Source: JBAVOR01 sp049692255 (lineage in GTDB: Bacteria > Babelota > Babeliae > Babelales > JACPOV01). Taken from it: DNA of 32,999 nt. Where the stretch lies: assembly GCA_049692255.1 (NCBI GenBank), contig JBAVOR010000015.1, positions 1 to 32,999 of the forward strand, given 5' to 3'. The position numbers and the translations under genes were made by a program. Each line of letters starts with the position of its first letter. Positions within the stretch are counted from its first letter, which is position 1. Below are positions 16,351 to 24,284 of the stretch, piece by piece. Under the pieces are notes generated by a model. The model did not search any database. It was not told the origin of the DNA and worked only from the letters and a program-made list of their open reading frames with translations.

Positions 16351-16770
16351 CTACCAGGTAGATCCCATAAATCCGGTAAAACTAGCGCCGGGAAATCCGG
16401 GTCCGAAACCAACGCCAGTGCGGTGGCCCCATCCCCAAAATGGTGGATACCATAAGCGTCGCGGTTGTTTTGCTTGGCATCCGCCCCAAAATCGCTTTTG
16501 GCAACAGGTTGCGCAATCAAGGTTACACTGCGTATGCAATGAGCATTCACTTGCATTTGTTTCTGCATCGGCACAGGCAACCATTGCTGATGGGCACGAA
16601 TCGTAGGTACGTGTTCCTTTCATAAAATATTTTTGAAACAGCTTCCCTTTGCGCGAGCAGTCGGGTTGGCATACGCATGGTTGCACTGGACGGTATTGGT
16701 AACAGCGTTGCGCATGCATGGTCAGATGGGTAATAGCGAAAAGCAATAGAAACAGATGATTACGATTCAT
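16351..16770 (-). CDS. Small Cys-rich secreted protein
   Basis: A 139-residue protein. The ATG at 16770 follows GGAGAG by 6 bases and begins the signal peptide MNRNHLFLLLFAITHLTMHA. The mature part has twelve Cys, including closely spaced ones (CVCQPDC, CNLDCATCCQKRFWGGC). The C-terminus is rich in Gly, Trp, Phe and Pro (YPPFWGWGHRTGVGFGPGF). An even number of Cys in an exported protein suggests disulfides or metal binding; both are inference. It lies upstream of the giant gene on the same strand, with about 134 bases between, and downstream of the alpha/beta hydrolase gene. No family is recognised. Confidence 0.7.
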   Translation of the reverse strand: MNRNHLFLLLFAITHLTMHAQRCYQYRPVQPCVCQPDCSRKGKLFQKYFMKGTRTYDSCPSAMVACADAETNASECSLHTQCNLDCATCCQKRFWGGCQAKQPRRLWYPPFWGWGHRTGVGFGPGFPGASFTGFMGSTW

Positions 16771-16801
16771 GACACTCTCCATTTTAGGGCGCGGGCATTA
16801 C

Positions 16802-17902
16802 TTAATCATAACAGAATCCAATAGTCGGTTGTTCAATCGGTTCGTCATACAAAATTTTCGCTTTCTTTTTTGCGCGAACTTTATTATCGAGCACGTCGGT
16901 AATAAACGTATTTACTTTGTACCGGTACTTGTCTGGATTATAAAATAATGAATCAAAATGGCGTCGCCCGTTGGTAATCCACAGTCGTTTATACCCTGCA
17001 GCATTAGCAAATATCTTTTGCGCTGCACCTACTGGCACTTTTTCATCATTCTTACAATGAATAAAAAAACAGGGGGCGTGAATACTTTTCACTGCTTGCA
17101 CGGGGCTTGCAGGATAAATATAAGTATTGGTTGCAGTAGCATCGAGCTGCGCCACTGTTTTAAGTAACGATTTAAGTATCGATTGCACATACGTATTAAA
17201 TGCGAATCGTTCCAGTAATGCACGACCGGGAATATCAAAATTAAAACCGAAAATAGAAATATAGAGCCTTTGAATGCTGTGCTTTAAAATGTTTTGACTT
17301 TCGTCGTACGGGCAATCGAGTATCAATGCATCAAAAAGAGTATCATCTTCTTGCTGGGCTAGAATAGCTGCTACCGCACCCATCGAAAAGCCATAACAAA
17401 TGCAGGGTAACTGTCCAACATCTGCACGTGACTTCGCGTAGGCTACTGCTGCGTGCACATCGAGCGCTTCATCACGACCAAAGGTGCAACACTGTTGCTC
17501 AGTGTTTTCCCCGTGGGCACGAAAATCGAACATAAGCACGTTATAGTCACCAAATAATGATTGTCGAATAAACGCTGAATCGAACTTATTACACATAAAT
17601 CCATGGCACATGACAATAGTGGCGCGGGCATGAGGGTGAATGTACAGTATGCCACGCCGTTCAAATTGCGTTGCCGTATCGGCACTTTCTTGTGAATAGA
17701 AGGTGACATACTCTAAGCGACCACCATTTAAATATTTTGTCTGCAGATCAAGTAATGTTTGGGCACGTGTCACATTCCAATGGCAAAGGGGGGCTATTTC
17801 TTGTTGTCCTCGGTATAACAAAAAGACGTAGGCAATACAGACAATAAAGGCAATAATTTTACCTTTATTGTATTGCATATAATGTCTAACCGATACAAAC
17901 AT
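16802..17902 (-). CDS. Membrane-anchored alpha/beta hydrolase
   Basis: Serine hydrolase of the alpha/beta fold, probably an esterase, thioesterase or peptidase-like enzyme; the substrate is not evident. The 366-residue protein begins with a positively charged N-terminus and one membrane span (about 15-30, KIIAFIVCIAYVFLLY). The hydrolase core follows: HPHARATIVMCHGF gives the oxyanion-side strand, DFRAHGEN is typical, GFSMG (171-175) holds nucleophile Ser173, HCKNDEKVP holds Asp286, and GRRHFDS holds His315, completing a triad. An extended helical cap lies between about 200 and 260. GGAGGGG just upstream supports the start. It lies downstream of the TrxR-Trx fusion on the same strand, with a 96-base gap. 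Confidence 0.87.
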   Translation of the reverse strand: MFVSVRHYMQYNKGKIIAFIVCIAYVFLLYRGQQEIAPLCHWNVTRAQTLLDLQTKYLNGGRLEYVTFYSQESADTATQFERRGILYIHPHARATIVMCHGFMCNKFDSAFIRQSLFGDYNVLMFDFRAHGENTEQQCCTFGRDEALDVHAAVAYAKSRADVGQLPCICYGFSMGAVAAILAQQEDDTLFDALILDCPYDESQNILKHSIQRLYISIFGFNFDIPGRALLERFAFNTYVQSILKSLLKTVAQLDATATNTYIYPASPVQAVKSIHAPCFFIHCKNDEKVPVGAAQKIFANAAGYKRLWITNGRRHFDSLFYNPDKYRYKVNTFITDVLDNKVRAKKKAKILYDEPIEQPTIGFCYD

Positions 17903-17998
17903 ATCCCCTCCACTCCCATAAACCTCTCTTTACCTTATTGTACTAAACGCCGCCGCATACACACAATATAATTCTAAATTGTACCGTACATACCGCTT

Positions 17999-19531
17999 CT
18001 ATTCAAGCAATCGTTCAACAAATGCTTGCACTTTTTGCTCATCAACCGCTTGCGCGTAACGTCCCACCAATGTCCCATTGTTAAATGCCAGAATAGTGGG
18101 GGCAGTATTGACTAAATACGGCTTTTTACGCAGATCGGTAATCAGTTCAATATTCGCCTTATACCAGAGCAGGCGATCACCAAAACGTGCAGCAAGCGTT
18201 TGAAGATACGGCAAAAGACGCTTACAACTAGGGCAATAGTTCGTATAACAGTCGATCAATAGTATACCGTTTTGCGTTAAGATATTAGATAGCTCCTCAT
18301 TCGATTCAATATTATGGAGTCCTGTCTCTGGGGATGCTGGCGTAGACCCTATCGGATGTGCGTCACTAATCATTTTTAATTCCAATTGCGCCTTGCGCTC
18401 AGCAGTATAGCCAATATCGTGGAGCCAACGCATCAGGTCAATAGACGCTTTTATTGCATCACCTGCCGCGGTGCCCGCCTGACGATACGTACCGTCAGAT
18501 GCATCTCCGGCTGCAAAAACACCTGCGCAGCTGGTTGCTTGCGAACGACCATACAACTGAATATATCCGTTGTTATGCAATGCCAACTGTTCTTTAAATA
18601 GGGTAGTATTGGGTAGTTGACCGATAGCCAAGAATACGCCGTCAACCTTTGCCTGTTGGGTCGAGCCGTCTACCATTTTGAGCATTACGCCCGTTACCTC
18701 TGACCCGTTGCCTAAAATTTGCGCAATTTGTGTTTGGTAGCGTACCGTGATGGATGGGTACCCTTTCAGACGCTCCTGCATAGCTGCCGACGCACGCATC
18801 ACTTTATCACGCACTAATATGGTAATGGAGCGTGCAAATGAAGTAAGTTGCATAGCCTCTTCAACTGCTGCGTCCCCTCCCCCAACAACCACTACCTCTT
18901 TATTAACATAGAACGGCGCATCACATAATGCACAGGTGGTTACCCCTTTGCCCCAGTACTGCTCTTCTCCATCAACTCCTAATCGACGGGGGGTTGCACC
19001 AGTAGTAATAATCACGCTCAATGCATGAAAAGCCCCTTGATTTGTTTCAATGCGATACGGCCAGTGTTTAAAATCAACAGCGGTCACTGTGTCGCTCATA
19101 AAATAGACCCCGCGCCCTTGTGCACTGCTCGTTAACTCAGCCATGAGCGTAGGCCCTAATATCTTCTCTTTTGCAGGCCAGTTATCAATGTAACTTGTTT
19201 TGGTGAGTGCGCCACCTGGCTCATCACCTTCCACCAACAGCACCTGGTAGCCATTACGTGCGCAATATTCTGCAGCAACAAGCCCAGCAGACCCTGAACC
19301 AATTACCAATACCGGTACTAGCTCATCAACTTCTTCTGTATTCTTCCAATCAATGATTGCTGCCGAGGGTGCGGCTAAACAACAGTGCGCCGCCTGCTCA
19401 TGCCCATCTGTCCGCATTGAGCATCGTGCAGATGCGCACTGGCTCGTTGCAGTATATCGTTGTACCACGACGCCTATGCATGATACGCCCATCAGAATAG
19501 CAACGATGAACCACATTGTACGATTTTTCAT
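17999..19531 (-). CDS. trxB: Membrane-anchored thioredoxin reductase-thioredoxin fusion
   Basis: A 510-residue fusion of a low-molecular-weight thioredoxin reductase and a C-terminal thioredoxin; similar fusions are known in a few bacteria. Order: N-terminal membrane anchor (about 7-24), a short linker with four Cys (32, 37, 50, 51), FAD motif GSGSAG (78-83), redox site CALC (200-203), pyridine-nucleotide motif GGGDAA (217-222), the FAD block GVFAAGDASDG (from 337), then thioredoxin with CPSC (433-436) and cis-Pro TAPT (Pro478). The usual NADPH-phosphate motif HRRxxxR reads VRDKVMR (240-246), so two of four key positions differ. The thioredoxin site is YCPSC rather than WCGPC. The anchor implies membrane attachment, but topology is unclear because positive charges flank both sides. 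Divergent from the Cys-rich gene at 19727. Confidence 0.9.
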   Translation of the reverse strand: MKNRTMWFIVAILMGVSCIGVVVQRYTATSQCASARCSMRTDGHEQAAHCCLAAPSAAIIDWKNTEEVDELVPVLVIGSGSAGLVAAEYCARNGYQVLLVEGDEPGGALTKTSYIDNWPAKEKILGPTLMAELTSSAQGRGVYFMSDTVTAVDFKHWPYRIETNQGAFHALSVIITTGATPRRLGVDGEEQYWGKGVTTCALCDAPFYVNKEVVVVGGGDAAVEEAMQLTSFARSITILVRDKVMRASAAMQERLKGYPSITVRYQTQIAQILGNGSEVTGVMLKMVDGSTQQAKVDGVFLAIGQLPNTTLFKEQLALHNNGYIQLYGRSQATSCAGVFAAGDASDGTYRQAGTAAGDAIKASIDLMRWLHDIGYTAERKAQLELKMISDAHPIGSTPASPETGLHNIESNEELSNILTQNGILLIDCYTNYCPSCKRLLPYLQTLAARFGDRLLWYKANIELITDLRKKPYLVNTAPTILAFNNGTLVGRYAQAVDEQKVQAFVERLLE

Positions 19532-19640
19532 TATTTTTTACCTTTCTTGGATAGTTCGCTACACCTTCAGTACCATACAAGGTAGGTTATCGATACAAAA
19601 AATACAAACAAACTATAAAAGGAAGCAAACTGTTGCGCAT

Positions 19641-19668
19641 TTGACAAACAAACATGCTCGCATAGACT
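19641..19668 (+). promoter_or_regulatory. Sigma-70-like promoter for the Cys-rich gene
   Basis: TTGACA (19641-19646) is a perfect -35; after 16 bases TAGACT (19663-19668) is a 4-of-6 -10. It lies 58 bases upstream of the ATG at 19727, with AAAGGAAAGGAA as ribosome binding site. It is in the 195-base divergent interval shared with the TrxR-Trx gene. Confidence 0.5.
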
Positions 19669-19726
19669 ACTCAAGCAGCAAGTGCATATTGGGTTTTAAA
19701 AAGCATTCAAAAAGGAAAGGAATCCT

Positions 19727-20158
19727 ATGAATACATTTTCACTAAAATTATTTGCTGCCTGTATACTTACTGTGTGCATCTCTCCGGTAACGTCACTGTA
19801 TGCAACATACGAAACGCGCATGGAAGCAGCTGGCTGCTCATGTAATGATTGCGCATGCAAAGAGTGTAAAGATGGAAAAGAATGTCCGCTTAAGCATGAT
19901 GCCCGTAAAAAATCGCTCATAAGACAAGCTATTAGAATATTGCCTCTTGGTTTGAGTGCAGTTGCGTATATTGCATATCTCGAACCGTTAATTGCTGATT
20001 ATTTGAAAGACAGCAAATTTCAAAGCGCAGCGAAAAAAATTGCTGAAGTTATTTTCCTTAAAGAACTACTCAACGCTATCTCTGAAGAAGCAGGTAAACC
20101 GCTCTTCAATAAAATACGCCCAGTTCTTGAATTACCAGATGCTATATTATTCGCATAA
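19727..20158 (+). CDS. Small exported protein with Cys cluster
   Basis: A 143-residue protein with a strong ribosome binding site and a signal peptide (about 1-26, MNTFSLKLFAACILTVCISP...). Soon after cleavage comes a dense Cys cluster: Cys37, 39, 42, 44, 47 and 53 (CSCNDCACKECKDGKEC). That pattern could bind metal or a cluster, or form disulfides. A basic stretch and a hydrophobic segment follow (IRILPLGLSAVAYIAYLEPLIA, about 69-90), then a helical C-terminus. It is divergent from the TrxR-Trx fusion, a possible redox partner by position only. A good terminator follows. No family is recognised. Confidence 0.75.
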   Translation: MNTFSLKLFAACILTVCISPVTSLYATYETRMEAAGCSCNDCACKECKDGKECPLKHDARKKSLIRQAIRILPLGLSAVAYIAYLEPLIADYLKDSKFQSAAKKIAEVIFLKELLNAISEEAGKPLFNKIRPVLELPDAILFA

Positions 20159-20191
20159 CTAATCAGCTGCACTTGCTCCGAAATTAACCGT

Positions 20192-20226
20192 AAAACCCCC
20201 TCGCTTATGCCAAGCAGGGGGTTTTT
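20192..20226 (+). terminator. Rho-independent terminator
   Basis: AAAACCCCCT and AGGGGGTTTT pair; an inner GCTT/AAGC stem is offset by one bulged C, with loop ATGCC, and the structure ends in five Ts. It lies 34 bases after the stop of the Cys-rich gene. Confidence 0.85.
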
Positions 20227-20261
20227 GCATACATACCGCCCCCGGCTGCTTCACTAAGCGT

Positions 20262-20300
20262 AATTTTCTATTTGAAACTTTTCATGACAGATAGAAAATT
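20262..20300. promoter_or_regulatory. 10-bp inverted repeat upstream of the FtsH-like gene
   Basis: AATTTTCTAT (20262-20271) and ATAGAAAATT (20291-20300) are perfect complements around a 19-base loop. It is 113 bases upstream of the ATG at 20413 and downstream of a terminator, so an operator or leader element is possible. The arms are AT-rich, and chance is not excluded. Confidence 0.35.
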
Positions 20301-20412
20301 TTCCCCGGGAAAGGCACACTGTAGCCCTTGAAATAGGGGGCAATACTTTACAAAAAATTAAAAATGGGTAATTATTAATAGCATACTACATCTCATTGTA
20401 AGGAGTTTCTGT

Positions 20413-22956
20413 ATGCAACATTATTCACGATTACTCATGAGCCTTGTTTTTGCAGGGTCAACTCTTTCTTTTTGCCAAGATACCCCCGTTACCCAAGCAG
20501 GAACGGATAAACAATCAGCAGCAACCGTATCTGTTGCACCACAAGCAGGGTCACCTGACCAGCCAACAAATTTGACTCCAGAGATGGAACAAGAACTGCG
20601 CAAACAAATGCACGAATATTTACAACATTTGCTCGATAAGATTGATGAAATATTGCGCAAGGCGGACTCTGGGGTACTAGAACAAGCTTTCCAGCTTGCA
20701 ACGTCAGGACAAGTAAAAACACTTATCAATAAAGATGTTGCATTGAAACATGTTTTCGATTTACGTGGTTTTATTGATTATTTACGCAAAACTGCCATGG
20801 TTCCTGATCCGACCAATATTCGCGTATTAATCGTTATACTTAATACCCTCGCAGACAATTTAGATGGATTTATATCGAGCAATTTAAATACAGCACAAAT
20901 GCCCGACTTTGACACCGCCATTAACCAATTCATTGCCCGTGGCGATCAGCAGTTTGACCCTGAAAAAGTAGAACAGGCATTGGTAATCGTAACAAAAAAA
21001 ATTGATGCGGTATGTATCAACACCACTAATCTCGGCCTCACCCGTACCAACAAAGCCTATCGCCGTTTTGAAAAATTCTGGGGTGATTGGCATATGACTC
21101 GCAATGTGGCAGTCGGTTCACTCGGCGCATTCTTAGGTTACATGGTATTAAGTAAACTTGAAGATAAGCAGCTGATAAGTACCCCTTTAATTGGTAAAAC
21201 ATTGATAGGCGTTAAAAACTTTGCACCCTTTGGCACACCAATCATTGGTCAAGCGGCTCGATATGCGGTAAGCCCAATAGGCATGGAAAGAACTGCAGAA
21301 GCAACCGGTATAGTAACAAGATGGCAAGATATAGTCGAAAATACGTTCCATTTAGCTGATTTTAAAGCCGAAGCAATTAAAGTATGGCCTCTGTTTATTG
21401 CTACTGCTATTGCAACCAATGTACATGCAATTAAAGATTGGGCATCCTTTAAATTAGATAACATTGGCCGCTTTTTACGTGGCGAAAAAATGCGTGAACA
21501 GTTGGGCGGCATGACTGTCAACACTACTTCTAAGGCAACCTTTGCTGATGTAATTGGCAAAGAAGAACTTAAAAAAACATTTAGTGAAGTAATTGAATAC
21601 TTAGTAGATCCGTTACGTTTTTCTCGTATCGGCATTAAATTACCAAACTATCTGCTGTGTGGTAAAACACGCGCCGGCAAATCGTTCTTTATTGAAGCAG
21701 TAAAAAACGAAGCACAGGCACGTTTTGACCAAATGGGCACTAAGAAAAAAGTGCAGCTCTATTGTGTTGATGCTGCATTTGTGCGTCGCTTTCAAGGAGG
21801 ACTTGCTGAGATTCTATACCACATCAAACATGAAAATTGTCCTGCTATCTTATTCATTGATGAGATCGATATGATGGATTGGCAACGAGATAAAGACTCA
21901 AGCGGTCTGTGTAAAGCATTAGTTGCACTGAGCGGTATTAATGAAATGGAAAATAGCGAAACGCCATTAGTTATTATCGGCGCAACAAACTTACCTGAAA
22001 ATATTGATGGTGCATTGCTCCAACAAGGCCGTTTTGGTAAACAGATTTGGTTCGATTACCCACAAGAGAACGAACGATTTGTTTTCTTAGTACGTGAATT
22101 AACTAAACGCGGTGCCATGAGTATATCAAAAGAATATGTTGAAAAATTGGCCCGCGAAACAGATGGTCGCTCATTTGAAGATCTGCGTACTATTATTAGC
22201 AGTGCTATGCAAAAAGCAAAAGTACGTATGGAATCGTTAAGCGAAATACATATTGAAACAGCGCTTGATGAAGAACTACGTAAGATTACTGATGACACAG
22301 GAATTACTCTCAGCACCGAACAAGCCAATATTGTTGCTTCTCATTTGGCTGCGCAAGCATTAGTGTTAAGCATACTCAATCCAGAAAATGAAATCTCTAA
22401 AGTGACAATTAAATGTTACACCAAAGAGATTAAAGAACAGACGGTGTTTAGCAGAATGAAAAACAGCGCCGATGTTAGCGATGCTATTAAAAACCGCGAA
22501 ATTCATGAGTTTGGCGCACTGTTCATGACGCAAAAACAAAATAGTAACACTATTATCACCAACAAGCAGGCGGACGCGCACATTAAAGTACTGCTCGCTG
22601 GTGGCAAAGGTGAAGAACTGATCACGGGATCTAATAGCTTGAGCTATCGCAAACATGAGCGCAACGAAGCGTTTGAAGCGATTAGAAATCAGATAACTAA
22701 CGGTCTTGATATTGAAAAATTATCAAAACAGAAACAAGGTGCGCTCAATGATCAAGCATTTGAACGCATGAACCAGTATGAACAAGAAATAACTCAGTTA
22801 CTCACTGCGAATCGTGATGCATTGGATGCATTAACAAACGCATTAAAAACTAAGTTAACATTGACTGGTAAAGAAGTTACACAAATAGTGCACGCAGATT
22901 ACCGTACCGTAAACAACCCAGCAGCAATGGCTATGGAAGCTACGACAGTTGCGTAA
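20413..22956 (+). CDS. FtsH-like AAA ATPase with degenerate protease domain
   Basis: An 847-residue protein with FtsH architecture. N-terminal signal or anchor (about 6-22), a long extracytoplasmic region, a hydrophobic span (about 231-247) and another at about 324-336, then the AAA module. TFADVIGKEELK (from 376) matches FtsH. Walker A is variant, GKTRAGKS (417-424), in place of GPPGTGKT. Walker B is ILFIDEID (479-486), sensor 1 is GATN (Asn526), and one of two arginine fingers remains (Arg540; the other is Gln). In the protease domain, IVASHLAAQALV (about 641-652) aligns with the FtsH IVAYHEAGHALV block: the HExxH zinc motif is HLAAQ. The later region holding the third zinc ligand also lacks the usual pattern. 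So it likely hydrolyses ATP and unfolds or remodels proteins without cleaving them. TAAGGAG precedes the ATG. Confidence 0.88.
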   Translation: MQHYSRLLMSLVFAGSTLSFCQDTPVTQAGTDKQSAATVSVAPQAGSPDQPTNLTPEMEQELRKQMHEYLQHLLDKIDEILRKADSGVLEQAFQLATSGQVKTLINKDVALKHVFDLRGFIDYLRKTAMVPDPTNIRVLIVILNTLADNLDGFISSNLNTAQMPDFDTAINQFIARGDQQFDPEKVEQALVIVTKKIDAVCINTTNLGLTRTNKAYRRFEKFWGDWHMTRNVAVGSLGAFLGYMVLSKLEDKQLISTPLIGKTLIGVKNFAPFGTPIIGQAARYAVSPIGMERTAEATGIVTRWQDIVENTFHLADFKAEAIKVWPLFIATAIATNVHAIKDWASFKLDNIGRFLRGEKMREQLGGMTVNTTSKATFADVIGKEELKKTFSEVIEYLVDPLRFSRIGIKLPNYLLCGKTRAGKSFFIEAVKNEAQARFDQMGTKKKVQLYCVDAAFVRRFQGGLAEILYHIKHENCPAILFIDEIDMMDWQRDKDSSGLCKALVALSGINEMENSETPLVIIGATNLPENIDGALLQQGRFGKQIWFDYPQENERFVFLVRELTKRGAMSISKEYVEKLARETDGRSFEDLRTIISSAMQKAKVRMESLSEIHIETALDEELRKITDDTGITLSTEQANIVASHLAAQALVLSILNPENEISKVTIKCYTKEIKEQTVFSRMKNSADVSDAIKNREIHEFGALFMTQKQNSNTIITNKQADAHIKVLLAGGKGEELITGSNSLSYRKHERNEAFEAIRNQITNGLDIEKLSKQKQGALNDQAFERMNQYEQEITQLLTANRDALDALTNALKTKLTLTGKEVTQIVHADYRTVNNPAAMAMEATTVA

Positions 22957-22983
22957 ATACCCGCACTACAACAGAAATTATAC

Positions 22984-23013
22984 AAAGCCCTTGGTGTTAA
23001 ACCAGGGGCTTTT
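22984..23013. terminator. Terminator, probably bidirectional
   Basis: AAAGCCCTTGG and CCAGGGGCTTT form an 11-bp stem (one G-T pair) with a 7-base loop and Ts on the plus side. It sits between the FtsH-like gene (stop 22956) and the convergent rpiB stop at 23014. Confidence 0.8.
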
Positions 23014-23457
23014 CTATTTATCAATCATTGCCAGGCGCTCTGCGTAACGGCCACCCTTAAATGCACTGTTTAACCACGCAGTAATACACGCAACCACTTT
23101 TTCTACCGTCATGCTGTCAGCCGGAAAGACCAGTATGTTTGCGTTATCATCTTGTTTTGCGCTTACCGCCATCGACTCATGCCAAACCACCGCTGCATAG
23201 ATCTTTTTATGTCGATTAGCAGCAATAGCCATACCATGGCCGGTGCCACATAACAAAATGCCAAAACGAGCACGGTGACTCATCATCTCTTGCACTACTG
23301 CATCTGCGTAGGGCGGATAATCGGTGCGCTCTGCACTGTTGCACCCCACATCAGCCCAAGTAATTGCAAACGAACCAACTGTACGAATCGCGATGAGCTG
23401 CTCTTTTAATGCATATCCACGATGGTCAGTACCAATTGCCAATATTACTGTATTCAT
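23014..23457 (-). CDS. rpiB: Ribose-5-phosphate isomerase B
   Basis: Interconverts ribose 5-phosphate and ribulose 5-phosphate in the pentose phosphate pathway; RpiB is the Cys/His type unrelated to RpiA. At 147 residues it has the normal length. GTDHRGYALK (Asp11, His12), DYPPYADAV, the catalytic segment LLCGTGHGMAIAANRH (Cys70) and FKGGRYAERL are all present. One difference: the conserved QHNDAN-type block reads KQDDNANIL, so the usual His, thought to open the sugar ring, appears replaced by Asp. Activity may be altered or use another residue. The start is 15 bases after the stop of the lipoprotein gene, so the two are probably co-transcribed. Confidence 0.9.
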   Translation of the reverse strand: MNTVILAIGTDHRGYALKEQLIAIRTVGSFAITWADVGCNSAERTDYPPYADAVVQEMMSHRARFGILLCGTGHGMAIAANRHKKIYAAVVWHESMAVSAKQDDNANILVFPADSMTVEKVVACITAWLNSAFKGGRYAERLAMIDK

Positions 23458-23472
23458 GTATATCTTTCATTT

Positions 23473-24192
23473 CTATTTACGAGTAAAATGTAACGGCGCT
23501 AATAAAAGGTCAGGGTCATTCAATGGGTCACGTATCACCCTTTTTTGCGCGTCAAGACACCAGGTAACGCACTCTTCACGATCTACCCGATTAAAACACA
23601 CTGTTAATGACCGCGTTGCTGAATTGATTAACAGTTCATCGTTAATATCGCACGCATCAAAACGCACTTGGTAAGTACGTTTAAAACGGGTACATGCACG
23701 CCCAAAAAAGAATACATATTCTGGAGAAAGTTCAACTTCTTTGACAAAAACAGGACGATATTGAACATCATCTATGCAGAGGCTGAGCGACCATTCTGCA
23801 TGCTTATCTGCTAAATCATCAGAACCAATATATGGCGTAATAGCACTGAGCACATAAAAAGTTATGTAATGATTATTTTCTTCCAACTGGCGCGCGCGTA
23901 ATGCGTGGTACCGGTCATCGCACAAAGAATGGGACTCTGCATGTGCGCGTGCGTATGCTACCCGTACTTCGTCGGAAAGCCATAAAACATCAAAATGAGC
24001 AAGTGGCGAAAATTGATCATAGATATGGCACGCACGCCAATAGTGCCGCACCGTATCACAATCGGTATCGATCAGTTCTCCAGTATTAAAAACATCAAGC
24101 CCCCAACAAATATAGCGGCGGCATCCGGGCAAGAAAAAAAGCATCATAAAAAGCAAAGAAAACACGCAGGATCTAAAAGAAAACTGGTTCAT
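23473..24192 (-). CDS. Lipoprotein, unknown function
   Basis: A 239-residue protein. The ATG at 24192 begins a lipoprotein signal, MNQFSFRSCVFSLLFMMLFF, with lipobox LPGC; AAGG lies upstream. The longer frame to 24267 lacks a signal at its start. The mature protein is Cys-rich (about ten, for example RYICWG, TDCDTV, RACHIY, SLCDDRY, SLCIDD) and rich in aromatic and acidic residues. No domain is recognised. It is probably co-transcribed with rpiB and is divergent from a LolC/E-type permease, the type of protein that releases lipoproteins for outer-membrane sorting. The residues after the lipidated Cys are Arg-Arg, not the Asp used as an inner-membrane retention signal in enterobacteria. Confidence 0.78.
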   Translation of the reverse strand: MNQFSFRSCVFSLLFMMLFFLPGCRRYICWGLDVFNTGELIDTDCDTVRHYWRACHIYDQFSPLAHFDVLWLSDEVRVAYARAHAESHSLCDDRYHALRARQLEENNHYITFYVLSAITPYIGSDDLADKHAEWSLSLCIDDVQYRPVFVKEVELSPEYVFFFGRACTRFKRTYQVRFDACDINDELLINSATRSLTVCFNRVDREECVTWCLDAQKRVIRDPLNDPDLLLAPLHFTRK

Positions 24193-24253
24193 ACAAACGC
24201 CTTTTTTAACACAATAGTGTATATTGATATCGATATGTATCCTAAAAAAAAGA

Positions 24254-24267
24254 TTGTCAATTGACAA
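24254..24267. promoter_or_regulatory. Perfect 14-bp palindrome between divergent genes
   Basis: TTGTCAATTGACAA is its own reverse complement and contains TTGACA on both strands. It lies 17 bases upstream of the permease ATG and 61 bases upstream of the lipoprotein ATG. A second palindrome, ATATCGATAT, is at 24227-24236. Either could be an operator; no regulator gene is adjacent. Confidence 0.4.
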
Positions 24268-24284
24268 GAAAACGAGATTAATTC

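Noticed and set aside
24193..24267. Upstream extension of the lipoprotein gene
   Set aside because: It would bury the lipoprotein signal and cover the palindromes of the divergent intergenic region.
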